In this document: positions 16,132-25,742 of the stretch, piece after piece | How positions within the stretch are numbered: position 1 is the first letter of the stretch | Layout: every line of letters starts with the position of its first letter | NCBI GenBank assembly: GCA_947626415.1 | Contig: CANQSA010000015.1 | Location: forward strand, 1 to 58,446 | Reading direction: 5' to 3' | Source of the DNA: an uncultured Lachnospiraceae bacterium | GTDB taxonomy: Bacteria; Bacillota; Clostridia; Lachnospirales; Lachnospiraceae | DNA length: 58,446 nt | Notes under the pieces: generated by a model | Databases searched by the model: none | What the model was told of the DNA's origin: nothing | What the model saw: only the letters and a program-made list of their open reading frames with translations | Position numbers and translations under genes: made by a program

Positions 16132-18573
16132 ATGACAAGCATAACGGTACATACGTCGAAAAAGAGATTTCCGACGGCCCCGTCTCTGTACGGTCTGTTT
16201 TTTGAAGACATCAACCGGTCCGGCGACGGCGGGTTATATCCGGAATTGCTGCGGAACCGGGCTTTTGACGACAGCCTGTATCCGGATGATCTGACTGTAA
16301 AAGGCGACGATCTGGAGAACGCCACGGGATGGCCGTTTGAGTATCAGAAGGGAGAAGGACAGAAACGCTGGCGGGAAAAATTGGAGCCCACTGAGATTCC
16401 GGCGTGGTATGGCGACAGGGCTGTATATACGCTGGATTGCTCCGACACCCTGAATGAAAACCGGCGGGCGGCGCTCGCGGTAGAATTTGCACCGGGCGGA
16501 AGCATATGGAATGTCGGTTATTCCGGCGTTGCGGTACAAAAGGGAAAGGCCTATCACCTGTATTTTTTTGCTAAGGCAGCGGAAGTTACCTGCCTGCGTT
16601 TTGCGATCGGAAGCAAAGAACAGGTCTATTGTGAACAGGAAATTCGGATCGGGACAAACGGGTATGTCCGGTATGACCTGACGCTGATCCCGGATCAGAC
16701 AGATAAAGAAGCCGTACTGAAGATCACGGCGCAAAAGGGCGGCAGTGTCAGATTCGGATTTATGTCGCTGATGCCGGAAGACACTTATTGCGGACATGGT
16801 CTGCGGAGAGATTTATGCGAAAAACTGGAAGCGCTCCATCCGGCGTTTCTGCGTTTTCCGGGCGGCTGTATTGTGGAAGGCTTTTCCAAATCTACGGTAC
16901 AGAGGTTTAAGCGGATGGCAGGACAGCTGTGGAAACGGCCCGGGGTATTAAATTTGTGGGGATACCGTTCTACGGAAGGTCTTGGCTTTCATGAATATCT
17001 GCAGCTGTGCGAGGATCTGCATACGGACGCGCTTTATGTATGTAACTGCGGCATGACCTGTCAGGCAAGGCACTGCATTTTAATGGAACAGGAAGAGATT
17101 GATGATCTGCTGGACGATGTACTGTGCGCGTTGGAATACGCCTTTGGCAGTTCAGATACGACCTGGGGCGCACTGCGGGCTGAAATGGGACATCCGGCGC
17201 CGTTTGCGTTAAAATATCTGGAGATCGGCAATGAAAATAACGGACCGGATTATGAAGAACGGTACGAGTATTTTCGGAAAGTTATTTCCGAAAAATATCC
17301 GGAGCTGATCATTGTAGCCAATACGCATGTGGAAAAATCCGGGTTGGCGTTAGATATCGCGGACGAGCATTTTTATGATAAAGCGGAATGGTTTGCGCAG
17401 AATTCCCATTATTATGATGACTATGACCGGAAGGGTCCCGGAATCTTTGTCGGAGAATTCGCGGTGGTAGCCGGCAATATCCGTACGCTGTACGCGGCGT
17501 TGGGAGAAGCCATGTTTATGGTGGGAATGGAACGAAATCAGGACATTGTCAAACTGGCGGCCTATGCGCCGTTATTTGAAAATGTGCACTATGCGGCATG
17601 GGAACCCAACCTGATCGCCTTTGACGGACTTTCCAATTACGCTATTCCTTCTTATTATGTCTGGAAACTGTTTTCCGAAAATAAAGGGAAGTATGTTCTG
17701 GAAAGTGAGCAGGAGAGCGAACCCGTCTATGCGCCGTTTCTAAAGGGCGGTCCCTGCCTGATTGGTTCGGAAGGCATCCATTTTAAACATGCGGAATGGA
17801 AGGGAGAGCCGGCAGCGGCGACCAGAGAATTATTTGGTTCTGTCAGGGATTGCGGAAATGAGGTTTTTACAACAGAGATCAGGTTGTCGGAAGCAGAGGC
17901 GGAACGGGCTAAACGGTTTGGCATGGAAAAGACCGTTCTGATTGTTCTGGGAGATGATGTAACTTCCAGAAGCGGTAAATTCAGCATCGACTTGCTGGCG
18001 GAGCCGGAGAAAGAACTGGGGATCGGGATGTTTGCCACACCTTACGGCGAGGCGCGCAACAGTGAGGATAGTCCATGGAATCTGTTTGCGGTTCAGCCGA
18101 TCCGGTGGACGATCAAAGACGGACAGAGTACGGTTACTGCGGGCGTGGGATTCCGACAGTATCCGCTGGCCGATCCGACAGAGGTTTCGCTGGAACCGGG
18201 CGTTTTCCATAACCTGTGTATGGAGTCTGACGGGAAACGGCTGCGGTGCAGTCTGGACGGAGTCTGTGTGACAGAGGTTGAACTGCCGCACTATGAAGAA
18301 ATCCAGTCTGTGGCGCTGGAAGATGCGGATAACCTGATCATAAAGGTTGTCAATATTGCAGAGGAAGAACGGAATATTACGATTACGCTGGACTGTCCGG
18401 TGGAGACAGAATATCGGGCCGGCGTGCTGACCGGGGAGCCTTCGGACCGGAACACACTGGAGAATCCGGAGACGGTAACTGAGCATTGGAACACATTGAC
18501 GGGAGCCGACGCTGCTTTTACTTATCAGGCGCCTGCAAACTCTGTCAATGTGCTTTGCTTAAAAAAGAAGTAA
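16132..18573 (+). CDS. GH51 alpha-L-arabinofuranosidase
   Basis: An 813-residue enzyme with the long bacterial GH51 layout: a beta-sandwich/carbohydrate-binding-like region (about 60-220), a TIM barrel and a C-terminal beta domain. The general acid/base is E368 in GNENNG and the nucleophile E442 in VGEFAVVAGN. It removes arabinofuranose side chains from arabinoxylan or arabinan fragments. There is no signal peptide, implying action on imported oligosaccharides. ATG 16132 follows AAGGAGG at ideal distance; a GTG at 16114 overlaps that ribosome site and is rejected. Confidence 0.92.
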   Translation: MTSITVHTSKKRFPTAPSLYGLFFEDINRSGDGGLYPELLRNRAFDDSLYPDDLTVKGDDLENATGWPFEYQKGEGQKRWREKLEPTEIPAWYGDRAVYTLDCSDTLNENRRAALAVEFAPGGSIWNVGYSGVAVQKGKAYHLYFFAKAAEVTCLRFAIGSKEQVYCEQEIRIGTNGYVRYDLTLIPDQTDKEAVLKITAQKGGSVRFGFMSLMPEDTYCGHGLRRDLCEKLEALHPAFLRFPGGCIVEGFSKSTVQRFKRMAGQLWKRPGVLNLWGYRSTEGLGFHEYLQLCEDLHTDALYVCNCGMTCQARHCILMEQEEIDDLLDDVLCALEYAFGSSDTTWGALRAEMGHPAPFALKYLEIGNENNGPDYEERYEYFRKVISEKYPELIIVANTHVEKSGLALDIADEHFYDKAEWFAQNSHYYDDYDRKGPGIFVGEFAVVAGNIRTLYAALGEAMFMVGMERNQDIVKLAAYAPLFENVHYAAWEPNLIAFDGLSNYAIPSYYVWKLFSENKGKYVLESEQESEPVYAPFLKGGPCLIGSEGIHFKHAEWKGEPAAATRELFGSVRDCGNEVFTTEIRLSEAEAERAKRFGMEKTVLIVLGDDVTSRSGKFSIDLLAEPEKELGIGMFATPYGEARNSEDSPWNLFAVQPIRWTIKDGQSTVTAGVGFRQYPLADPTEVSLEPGVFHNLCMESDGKRLRCSLDGVCVTEVELPHYEEIQSVALEDADNLIIKVVNIAEEERNITITLDCPVETEYRAGVLTGEPSDRNTLENPETVTEHWNTLTGADAAFTYQAPANSVNVLCLKKK

Positions 18574-18606
18574 TAAGCGTCAGCAGAAAGGAAAGGGTGG
18601 TTTACA

Positions 18607-20163
18607 ATGCTGCGAGAAGTACAGACCCAAAACGGGAAATTAAAAGGACTGGTCGGGAAAGATCCCCGCATTACCGTATTTCGCGGAGTCCCTTACGCGA
18701 AGCCGCCGGTAGGAGAGCTTCGCTGGAAAGCGCCGGTACCGGCAGAAAGCTGGGAAGGCGTGCGAACCTGTTACGAATATGGCGATATGCCGATGATGCG
18801 GATTCATCCGGGTACGGACGATTCCTTTTATAAGCGGGAGCTGCATCCGACCTCAGCGGATTACGGCATGAGCGAGGACTGTCTGTATCTGAATATTTTC
18901 TCTCCTGCGGAAACGCCGGACGATAATCTGCCGGTGTTCTGCTATATTCACGGAGGCGGCCTGCAGGACGGCTATAATTATGAAGTGGAATTTGACGGGG
19001 AACGGGTCGCGCGCCGCGGTGTGATCGTGGTGATGATCGGATATCGGCTGGGACTGTTCGGGTTCCTGGCGCATCCGGAGATTACGGCGGAAACGCCGGA
19101 CGGAGCTGTGATCTCCAATTTCGGAATGCAGGACCAGTCGCTGGCGCTGCACTGGATTTATGAGAATATCAGAAACTTTGGCGGGGATCCGGATCGGATC
19201 GTATTGTGCGGACAGAGCGCGGGCGCTGGCAGTGTGCAGACACAGCTTTGCAGTCCCCTGAACGAAGGCCTGATCGCCGGGGCGATCTGTCAGTCCTCGG
19301 TTTCCATGGAGTTTGGAGACGAAGCATTTCAATTTGGAGCGCCGATGCCCTTAAAAGAGGCGGAGCAGCACGGCGCGGATTTCTTCCGGACGGCCGGTAT
19401 CCGGGATCTGCGGGAAGCCAGAGAACTGGACGCGTATGAACTGATGCGGCGGGTGGACGCCGCTTCTCCCGAGGGCGCGATGTTCGGTCTGTTTTTCGGC
19501 ACCTGCATAGACGGCGTGTTGATAAAAGAATCGGTGGCCAGCTCCTATTACAACGACCGGCTGCCTGACGTTCCCATGATGGTCGGCGTGTGTATGGGAG
19601 AAACGCAGGGAATGTTCGCCCCCGGAAAGGTGACTGTGGCGGATATCGAAAAGCGGGCGGAGATTTATGGAGAGCAAAAGGAAGAATTTCTGGCGCTGGC
19701 AAATGTAAAAACAGATGAAGAAGCGGCTGCCCTGTTTGCGGGCGACGCGCTGAATCTGTTTTTGGGCGGCAGCAGAGGCTTCTGCGAGCTGCGTTCGGAA
19801 ATGGGAAAACGGGTCTGGTATTTTATTTTCGACCATGATATCCCGGGCGATGACGCCGGTTCCTTCCACGGTTCCGATCTTTGGTTTATGTTTGATTCGC
19901 TGGGAAACAGCTGGCGTCCGTTTGAAGGGAAACATTATGATCTGGCAAGGCAAGTCTGCTCGTATTGGACCAACTTTGTAAAAACCGGCGATCCCAACGG
20001 AACGGATTATAACGGGAACCCGCTTCCGGAATGGAAGGCTTACAGCAGAGCAGAAAAGACGGTGATGAAATTTTACGACAAAGCGACGCCGGAGGTGCTT
20101 CCGGACTGCCCGCTGGCGGATTTCAGACTGGAATTCGGAAAGAAAATGTTAAGGGATAAGTAA
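18607..20163 (+). CDS. Type-B carboxylesterase
   Basis: A 518-residue alpha/beta-hydrolase of the carboxylesterase type B (COesterase) family. The N-terminal FRGVPYAKPPVGELRW signature, the EDCLYLN motif, oxyanion loop HGGG and nucleophile S204 in GQSAGAG are present. A late Glu and His (FHGSDLWFMF region) should complete the triad. No signal peptide is seen. Located 33 bp behind the arabinofuranosidase, it is probably a deacylase for acetylated or feruloylated hemicellulose fragments, but family members have broad ester specificity. Confidence 0.88.
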   Translation: MLREVQTQNGKLKGLVGKDPRITVFRGVPYAKPPVGELRWKAPVPAESWEGVRTCYEYGDMPMMRIHPGTDDSFYKRELHPTSADYGMSEDCLYLNIFSPAETPDDNLPVFCYIHGGGLQDGYNYEVEFDGERVARRGVIVVMIGYRLGLFGFLAHPEITAETPDGAVISNFGMQDQSLALHWIYENIRNFGGDPDRIVLCGQSAGAGSVQTQLCSPLNEGLIAGAICQSSVSMEFGDEAFQFGAPMPLKEAEQHGADFFRTAGIRDLREARELDAYELMRRVDAASPEGAMFGLFFGTCIDGVLIKESVASSYYNDRLPDVPMMVGVCMGETQGMFAPGKVTVADIEKRAEIYGEQKEEFLALANVKTDEEAAALFAGDALNLFLGGSRGFCELRSEMGKRVWYFIFDHDIPGDDAGSFHGSDLWFMFDSLGNSWRPFEGKHYDLARQVCSYWTNFVKTGDPNGTDYNGNPLPEWKAYSRAEKTVMKFYDKATPEVLPDCPLADFRLEFGKKMLRDK

Positions 20164-20211
20164 AAAGAAAAAGAAAAAAGAGTCAAAAAGGAGTCAAAAA
20201 GGAGAAAGAAC

Positions 20212-21102
20212 ATGTGGAAAAAGTTATTGCTGGCTGTTACAATCAGTACAGTACTATTCGCGGCAGGCTGCGGAGACAATGCGGATAAGGAGGAAACGAA
20301 GAAAATGGAAAATCAGACGACGGCTCAGGAAATCACCAGAAAAGAGCCGACTTATACCAGTGAAGAATTAAAGATCGAAAACGGAGCGACGACGATCTAC
20401 GGCAGAGTTTATACGCCGAAGGGAGAGGGAAAGCATCCGCTTATCATCATGTGCCATGGCTATAACGGCCGACATACGGATTTCGCGAAGGAAAGTCTGT
20501 ATTATGCGGAAAACGGATATATGGCCTATGCGTTTGATTTCTGCGGCGGTTCCGTCAATTCCAAGAGTACGGGCAGAAAGACTACGGAGATGACGATCTT
20601 TACGGAGAAAGAAGATCTGCTGGCGGTATATAATTATTTTGCAAAACAGGAAAATGTAGATACCGATAAGATCTTCCTGTTTGGCGGAAGCCAGGGCGGA
20701 CTGGTAACGGCGCTGGTAACGGACGAGCTGGGCAGCGATAAGGTTGCCGGCATGGCGCTGTATTTCCCGGCGTTTTGTATTCCCGATAACTGGAGAGCGA
20801 CTTATCCGACGGTAGATCAGATTCCGGAAGTCAATAATTTCTGGGGAATGGATCTGGGAAAAGAATTCTTTGCCTCCATGCACGATTTTCAGGTATTTGA
20901 CCATATCGGGAAGTATGACAAGAACGTGCTGATCATTCACGGCGACAACGATCAGATCGTGCCGCTGTCCTATTCCGAGCGGGCCAAGAACCTGTATCCG
21001 CATGCGGAACTGATTGTATATCCGGGCGAAGGACATGGCTTTACACCGGCAGGCGGTAAAAAAGCGATGGAAGAAGTGCTCAAATTTATGAACGCGCAGT
21101 AG
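20212..21102 (+). CDS. Lipoprotein alpha/beta hydrolase (serine esterase/peptidase-like)
   Basis: A 296-residue protein with a lipoprotein signal: hydrophobic residues 5-16 and lipobox FAAGC, lipidated Cys20. It therefore sits on the outer face of the membrane. The hydrolase domain has nucleophile S160 in FGGSQGG, a later Asp in HGDNDQIV and His in GEGHGF. An esterase acting on extracellular sugar esters is plausible from the neighbourhood. It starts 48 bp after the type-B esterase; two GAGTCAAAAAG direct repeats precede its ribosome site. Confidence 0.85.
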   Translation: MWKKLLLAVTISTVLFAAGCGDNADKEETKKMENQTTAQEITRKEPTYTSEELKIENGATTIYGRVYTPKGEGKHPLIIMCHGYNGRHTDFAKESLYYAENGYMAYAFDFCGGSVNSKSTGRKTTEMTIFTEKEDLLAVYNYFAKQENVDTDKIFLFGGSQGGLVTALVTDELGSDKVAGMALYFPAFCIPDNWRATYPTVDQIPEVNNFWGMDLGKEFFASMHDFQVFDHIGKYDKNVLIIHGDNDQIVPLSYSERAKNLYPHAELIVYPGEGHGFTPAGGKKAMEEVLKFMNAQ

Positions 21103-21142
21103 GAAAGCGAAAAAACGTCAAAGAGAAAGAAAACAGATGAAA

Positions 21143-21177
21143 AAAAGGAACAGGCGAAGCAGCGGCCTGTTCCTTTT
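21143..21177. terminator. Bidirectional terminator between convergent genes
   Basis: AAAAGGAACAGGC (21143-21155) pairs perfectly with GCCTGTTCCTTTT (21165-21177) around a 9-base loop. A-tract and T-tract on the two flanks allow termination of both the hydrolase (plus) and the response regulator (minus). Confidence 0.88.
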
Positions 21178-21886
21178 AAGTTCGATTAATAAAATGGATA
21201 AAATTCTGCTGGAACTGTTCATAGTATTTTCTGCCGACGGGCAGGGTAATGGAGCAGTCAAGCGTAATGCCGGACGAACGGGACAGACTGGTAACTCTGG
21301 CCAGATTGACTGCGTATGAATTGTGGCATCGGCAGAACTGATTGGTCGGAAGCATCTCCAGCAGCTGCGCCAGTGTGGAACGGGTGACATAGTTGCCGGA
21401 ATGGGTATAGATCGTCAGAGCGTGATCCATCACCTCTACATAGAGAATAGAATCCAGAGGAAGCAGGACCTGCTTCTGGTCGCATTTGATCATAATCTTT
21501 TTATTGCGGCGTTTTCGCTCCAGATCCGTAAGGATCGCTTTTTCCAGGTCTTCCCGGCTGAACGGTTTCAGAAGAAAATAGACCGGCTGAATCGAATAGC
21601 CGTCTAACAGAAAAGAGTCAGATGAACTGATCAGGATAATCGAGGTATCATCACCGTGTTCCCGAAGCTGTCTGGCAAAGGAAATCCCGTTTTCTGCGCC
21701 CAGCATGATATCTAAGATCAGCAGATCAGCAGGTTTGCCCTGGATATAATTATCCAGAACCTCATCAGCAGAGTAGCAGAGTTCCAACTCACAGGGAATC
21801 TCTTTATCAGTCAGGATCGTCTCACACATTTAAAAAAGGAAGTCCGCAAATTCCGGATCATCATCGCAGATTATAACTCTGTACAA
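21176..21886 (-). pseudogene. LytTR response regulator interrupted by an in-frame stop
   Basis: The intact frame would encode about 236 residues: an N-terminal receiver domain and a C-terminal LytTR DNA-binding domain. TTG 21886 follows an excellent ribosome site (GGAGGGG, 21892-21898) and reads LYRVIICDDDPEFADFLF, carrying the acidic pair of the receiver. TAA at 21832-21830 then stops translation at codon 19. The frame resumes with ATG 21829 and continues to the end with the phosphoacceptor in LLILDIMLG and the LytTR domain (FCRCHNSYAVNL). Restarting at 21829 would make a receiver without strand 1 and its metal-binding Asp residues. No histidine kinase is adjacent. Probably a recent pseudogene. 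Confidence 0.8.
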
Positions 21887-21938
21887 AAGAACCCCTCCTT
21901 CCCTTTTCCAGAGGAAAGCTGTGCGCAAATTCAAACAG

Positions 21939-21967
21939 ATTATAAGTTATTTTCCTTAAAAAAGCAA
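21939..21967 (-). promoter_or_regulatory. Promoter of the LytTR regulator
   Basis: Minus strand TTGCTT (21967-21962), 17-bp spacer, TATAAT (21944-21939). Transcription would begin near 21932, ahead of the GGAGGGG and TTG start, so the gene is still promoter-equipped despite its stop codon. Confidence 0.6.
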
Positions 21968-21991
21968 TCTTTTTTGTTTGTAAGTTAGTAC

Positions 21992-22020
21992 TTGAAAGCA
22001 ATTATTATCTGTGATAGCAT
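21992..22020 (+). promoter_or_regulatory. Promoter of the MATE gene
   Basis: TTGAAA (21992-21997), 17-bp spacer, TAGCAT (22015-22020). It is divergent from the LytTR promoter, with the two -35 boxes about 25 bp apart. Confidence 0.55.
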
Positions 22021-22075
22021 TGTATACAGAAGGTAAATGGGGATTTCGTTATTTGTGCGAGGAGGAAAGAAAGAG

Positions 22076-23536
22076 ATGAAATTATTAACGGCAAAATTGA
22101 AAAAGCTCCTGCATGCGATCTCCGGATTGTTTGGCCCTGTGGATATGACGGTGGGCACGCCCTGGAAAAAGATCGTGCTGTTTACCGTTCCCATGCTGCT
22201 GGGAAATATCGCGCAGCAGCTTTATAATACCGTAGACAGTATTATCGTAGGAAAATATGTGGGAGACAATGCGCTGGCCGCGGTAGGAAGCGCCGGCCCG
22301 ATCTTTAATCTGCTGCTGGTGCTGTATGTAGGGATCAGCGTAGGTGCCGGGATCATGGTTTCCCAGTTCTTCGGAGCCAGGAACCGGGAAGGCCTGTCCT
22401 ATACCATCGGAAACAGTATTTTGCTTACGCTGTTTGCCAGTATTTTTGTAGCGGTTTTCGGCTCACTGGCGACCAGACCGCTGCTGCAGCTGTTAAATAC
22501 GCCGGATACTATTATCGACTGGTGCGCTTCGTATCTGTATATTTTGTTTATCGGCGGCGTGGGGCTTGCATTTTATAATATCCTCTCCGGTATCCTGCGG
22601 GGACTGGGAGATTCGGTCTCGGCTCTGGTCTATCTGCTGATCGCCTGTATTCTGAATGTATTTCTGGATTTGTTATTTGTAATACAGTTTCATATGGGCG
22701 TAAGCGGCGTTGCGCTGGCAACCAGTATCGCGCAGATCGTTTCCGCGCTGCTCTGTGGGATCAGGCTGTATAAGATGAAGGATCTGTTCGATATGAACCT
22801 GCATTATGTGAAATGGAAGCGCCGCTACGGCATGAATGTGATCAGACTGGGCGTACCATCCGGCATTACGCAGGCGATCATGTCTATGTCTATGATCGTG
22901 GTACAGTCGCTGACCAACAGCTTTGGCGAGATGTTTATTGCCGCCAATGTCATTGTTATGCGGGTGGACGGGTTCGCCATGATGCCGAATTTTTCGTTTG
23001 GTACCGCCATGACGACATACGCGGGGCAGAACCTGGGCGCCAAAGCCTATGACCGGATCAAAACGGGCGCGAAGCAGGGAACGATCATTGCGCTTGGCGT
23101 TGCCGCCGTGATCACCGGCTCGATCCTGCTGGTAGGCAGACAGCTCATGGGTATTTTTACGGAAACGGAAGAACTGGTGGAACTCAGTATGCACCTGATG
23201 CAGATCCTGGCAGTCGGTTATCTAGCGATGGCAGTGCTGCAGTGCTTATCCGGCATCATGCGCGGCGCGGGAGATACTATGACGCCCATGTGGATCGCGA
23301 TCGTGCAGACAGTTGTCCTGCGGGTACCGTTAGCCTATCTGCTCTGCTTCTTATCCACGACGCCGGAATTACCGAACGGCCGGCAGGAATATGTGATCTT
23401 CTCCATGCTGATTTCCTGGGTGATCGGGATGCTCCTTACGATTTTCTTCTATTCGAGAGGAAAGTGGAGGACGAAAATGCTGGTAGATCCGGAACAGTCC
23501 GGGGCGGACGGCATTGAAATGGAAAATAAAGCATAA
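22076..23536 (+). CDS. MATE family efflux transporter
   Basis: A 486-residue polytopic membrane protein with about 12 predicted helices in two MATE repeats. It begins with a short amphipathic cytoplasmic segment, then TPWKKIVLFTVPMLLGNIAQQLYNTVDSI, a classic MATE helix-1 signature. MATE proteins export cationic drugs or metabolites in exchange for sodium or protons. The substrate is not predictable. ATG 22076 is preferred because GAGGAGG lies 10 bases before it; an ATG at 22037 lacks a site. Confidence 0.9.
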   Translation: MKLLTAKLKKLLHAISGLFGPVDMTVGTPWKKIVLFTVPMLLGNIAQQLYNTVDSIIVGKYVGDNALAAVGSAGPIFNLLLVLYVGISVGAGIMVSQFFGARNREGLSYTIGNSILLTLFASIFVAVFGSLATRPLLQLLNTPDTIIDWCASYLYILFIGGVGLAFYNILSGILRGLGDSVSALVYLLIACILNVFLDLLFVIQFHMGVSGVALATSIAQIVSALLCGIRLYKMKDLFDMNLHYVKWKRRYGMNVIRLGVPSGITQAIMSMSMIVVQSLTNSFGEMFIAANVIVMRVDGFAMMPNFSFGTAMTTYAGQNLGAKAYDRIKTGAKQGTIIALGVAAVITGSILLVGRQLMGIFTETEELVELSMHLMQILAVGYLAMAVLQCLSGIMRGAGDTMTPMWIAIVQTVVLRVPLAYLLCFLSTTPELPNGRQEYVIFSMLISWVIGMLLTIFFYSRGKWRTKMLVDPEQSGADGIEMENKA

Positions 23537-23541
23537 AAAAT

Positions 23542-23597
23542 AATAACAGGGATTGCATAAAATGAAAGTGTCATTTATAATATCCCTGTTATTTTTT
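23542..23597 (+). terminator. Long-loop terminator after MATE, enclosing the next promoter
   Basis: AATAACAGGGAT (23542-23553) and ATCCCTGTTATT (23582-23593) are perfect 12-bp complements, followed by a T-run. The 28-base loop contains a complete promoter for the permease gene (23553-23581). The element can act as MATE terminator, or as a protein-binding inverted repeat around the promoter. Confidence 0.7.
23553..23581 (+). promoter_or_regulatory. Promoter of the NCS2 permease
   Basis: TTGCAT (23553-23558), 17-bp spacer, TATAAT (23576-23581), lying exactly between the arms of the 12-bp inverted repeat. The start of transcription would be within the right arm. Confidence 0.65.
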
Positions 23598-23625
23598 ACT
23601 TTAAGAGAAAAAGGAGAACTGTATT

Positions 23626-25074
23626 ATGAAAAGTACAAAAGGACTTTCAGAGCAGGCATTTCAGTTTGAAGGCAAGATGCCGCTGTCACAGGCGATCCCC
23701 CTGGGAATCCAGCATGTTATGGCGATGTTTGTCGGCAACCTGACCCCGTTGTTGGTGATTATGGGGGCCTGCGGCCTGGCAGGGAACGCAGATTTTGCGA
23801 GTACGCAGATTTCCCTGTTGCAAAACGCCATGTTAGTGGCCGGTATCGTCACACTGATCCAGTTGTTTGCCATCGGCCCCATCGGCGGCAAAGTACCGAT
23901 TATCATGGGTACCAGCTCCGGCTTTATCGGCGTGTTCAGCGGCGTGGCAAAGACCATGGGTACCGGAATCGTGACCTATGGAGCTATGATGGGCGCGTCC
24001 CTGATCGGCGGTTTATTTGAAGGCGTGCTGGGATTTTTCCTGAAACCGCTTCGGAAGTTTTTCCCGCCGGTTGTGACCGGTACCGTAGTGTTGTCGATCG
24101 GTCTGTCTTTGATCTCTGTAGGGATCAACTCATTCGGCGGCGGCAATACTGCGCCGGATTTCGGCTCTGTATCCAATATCTGTCTGGCATTCTTTGTGCT
24201 GGCTGTAATTTTGATCGTAAAGCACTGCACTAAGGGCTTTTTAAGTTCGTCAGCGATCCTGATCGGTATCATTGCCGGTTACATCGCCGCGTTCATTATG
24301 GGACTGGTGCTGCCGACTACGATTGAAGCGACGGGCGCTACCAAATCCTGGGTTCTGGATTGGAGTGCCGTGGCGGAAGCTGACTGGTTCGCGATCCCGT
24401 CTGTTATGCCGGTCGATCTGGTATTTGACTGGCGCGCGATCCTGCCTGTTATGATCATGTTTATTGTAACGGCGGTAGAGACGGTCGGCGATATCTCCGG
24501 TGTTATGATCGGCGGTATGGACCGGGAGGCAACGGATAAGGAATTGTCCGGCGGCGTTGTCTGCGACGGTATCGGTTCCTCCATCGCTTCTTTATTTGGC
24601 GTATTGCCGAACACTTCGTTCAGCCAGAACGTAGGTCTGGTCGCAATGACAAAGGTTGTAAACCGCGGCGCGCTGGCATGCGGTGCCATCTTTTTGATCC
24701 TGTGCGGTCTGATTCCGAAGCTGGGCGCGCTGGTTTCCATCATGCCGCAGGCGGTACTGGGCGGCGCTGCCGTAATGATGTTTTCCTCTATCGTCATCAG
24801 CGGTATCCAGATGATTACCAGAAATCCGCTGACTGCGAGAAGCATCTCTATCGTAGCGGTTGCGCTGGGCGTTGGCTACGGTATGGGCGCAAATCCGACG
24901 ATCCTGGCACATATGCCGGAATATATTCAGCTGATCTTCGGCGGTTCCGGTATCGTACCGGCAGCCATGGTTGCAATCATTTTGAATATTCTGCTTCCGA
25001 AGGATAAAGCGGATAAAGAGATTGATCAGAAAGAAGCGGAAGAACTGAATAAAATGAAAGAAGCTGCCAATTAA
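23626..25074 (+). CDS. Nucleobase:cation symporter-2 (xanthine/uracil permease family)
   Basis: A 482-residue permease of the NCS2 family with about 14 helices. The N-terminal QHVMAMFVGNLTPLL and the signature region VETVGDISG...GGVVCDGIGS with NTSFSQNVG are diagnostic. Family members import uracil, xanthine, hypoxanthine or urate with protons. NCS2 xanthine/urate members carry a VETVGD-type motif, so a purine is favoured. The nearby molybdenum hydroxylase and xanthine phosphoribosyltransferase support xanthine or hypoxanthine. Its stop is two bases from the convergent MobA-like gene. Confidence 0.9.
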   Translation: MKSTKGLSEQAFQFEGKMPLSQAIPLGIQHVMAMFVGNLTPLLVIMGACGLAGNADFASTQISLLQNAMLVAGIVTLIQLFAIGPIGGKVPIIMGTSSGFIGVFSGVAKTMGTGIVTYGAMMGASLIGGLFEGVLGFFLKPLRKFFPPVVTGTVVLSIGLSLISVGINSFGGGNTAPDFGSVSNICLAFFVLAVILIVKHCTKGFLSSSAILIGIIAGYIAAFIMGLVLPTTIEATGATKSWVLDWSAVAEADWFAIPSVMPVDLVFDWRAILPVMIMFIVTAVETVGDISGVMIGGMDREATDKELSGGVVCDGIGSSIASLFGVLPNTSFSQNVGLVAMTKVVNRGALACGAIFLILCGLIPKLGALVSIMPQAVLGGAAVMMFSSIVISGIQMITRNPLTARSISIVAVALGVGYGMGANPTILAHMPEYIQLIFGGSGIVPAAMVAIILNILLPKDKADKEIDQKEAEELNKMKEAAN

Positions 25075-25076
25075 GC

Positions 25077-25742
25077 TTAAAGCAGCTCTGCCTCTTTTTC
25101 TAAAAGAGAAAGGTCGGCAGGGGTGTCGATATCTTTTAGTTCATATATGCTCGCGGCGGGTACAAGGCGTACCTGCTGCGGGTATTTTTTTATCAGATAG
25201 GAGCCGCCTTTTCCGGCAGAAAGCTGCCGCAGCTCGGAATAAAACTGTTTTGGAAACAGGATCGGATTGCCGCAGACGGTCTGGCTGGAGAGGCGGTAGA
25301 TAAATGCAGGCTGCGCGAAAAAAGCACGCCCCATCGCTTCGATGCTTTCCCTGGTCAAAAGCGGCTGGTCGCAGGAACAGAAAAGGCAGCCGGCTTCCGA
25401 ACCCACGGCGTCTAAACCAAGCCGTACCGTATCGCTGCGGTAAGGCTCGGCGTGGAGAAGGACGTCCACCTGTTTTTGTCTGCACAGCTTGGCGACTTCC
25501 GGACTGCGTGTGACGACGATCCGTTTTCGGATAGAATCCGTGTCAGTGGCGGAAAGGATCCGGCAGATCAGAGGTTCTCCGCGGAACGAAGCCAGGAGCT
25601 TGTTGCTGCCAAAACGGCTGCTGTTTCCGGAAGCCATCAGAACACAGCCCAGTCCGGGCGGCGCAGACAGCGCTTCAGTCTGAAAAGATTTTGCGATAGA
25701 TGGTTTCGTTTGCCTCATAACAGGCGTCTCGATAGGCTTCAT
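25077..25742 (-). CDS. MobA/MocA-like molybdopterin nucleotidyltransferase
   Basis: About 221 residues. The nucleotidyltransferase motif LMASGNSSRFGSNKLL is the MocA/MobA signature; CSCDQPLLTRES is the metal-binding region. Such enzymes attach CMP or GMP to molybdopterin. MocA-type cytidylyltransferases serve xanthine-dehydrogenase-family hydroxylases, and one is encoded by the divergent operon, so molybdopterin cytosine dinucleotide is the likely product. The start is uncertain: ATG 25742 or 25718, both overlapping the regulator gene by tens of bases. It is the last gene of the importer operon. Confidence 0.8.
   Translation of the reverse strand: MKPIETPVMRQTKPSIAKSFQTEALSAPPGLGCVLMASGNSSRFGSNKLLASFRGEPLICRILSATDTDSIRKRIVVTRSPEVAKLCRQKQVDVLLHAEPYRSDTVRLGLDAVGSEAGCLFCSCDQPLLTRESIEAMGRAFFAQPAFIYRLSSQTVCGNPILFPKQFYSELRQLSAGKGGSYLIKKYPQQVRLVPAASIYELKDIDTPADLSLLEKEAELL

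Noticed and set aside
23537..23625. Purine riboswitch before the NCS2 permease or xpt
   Set aside because: No three-stem purine aptamer core is present and the gap before xpt is only 28 bp.
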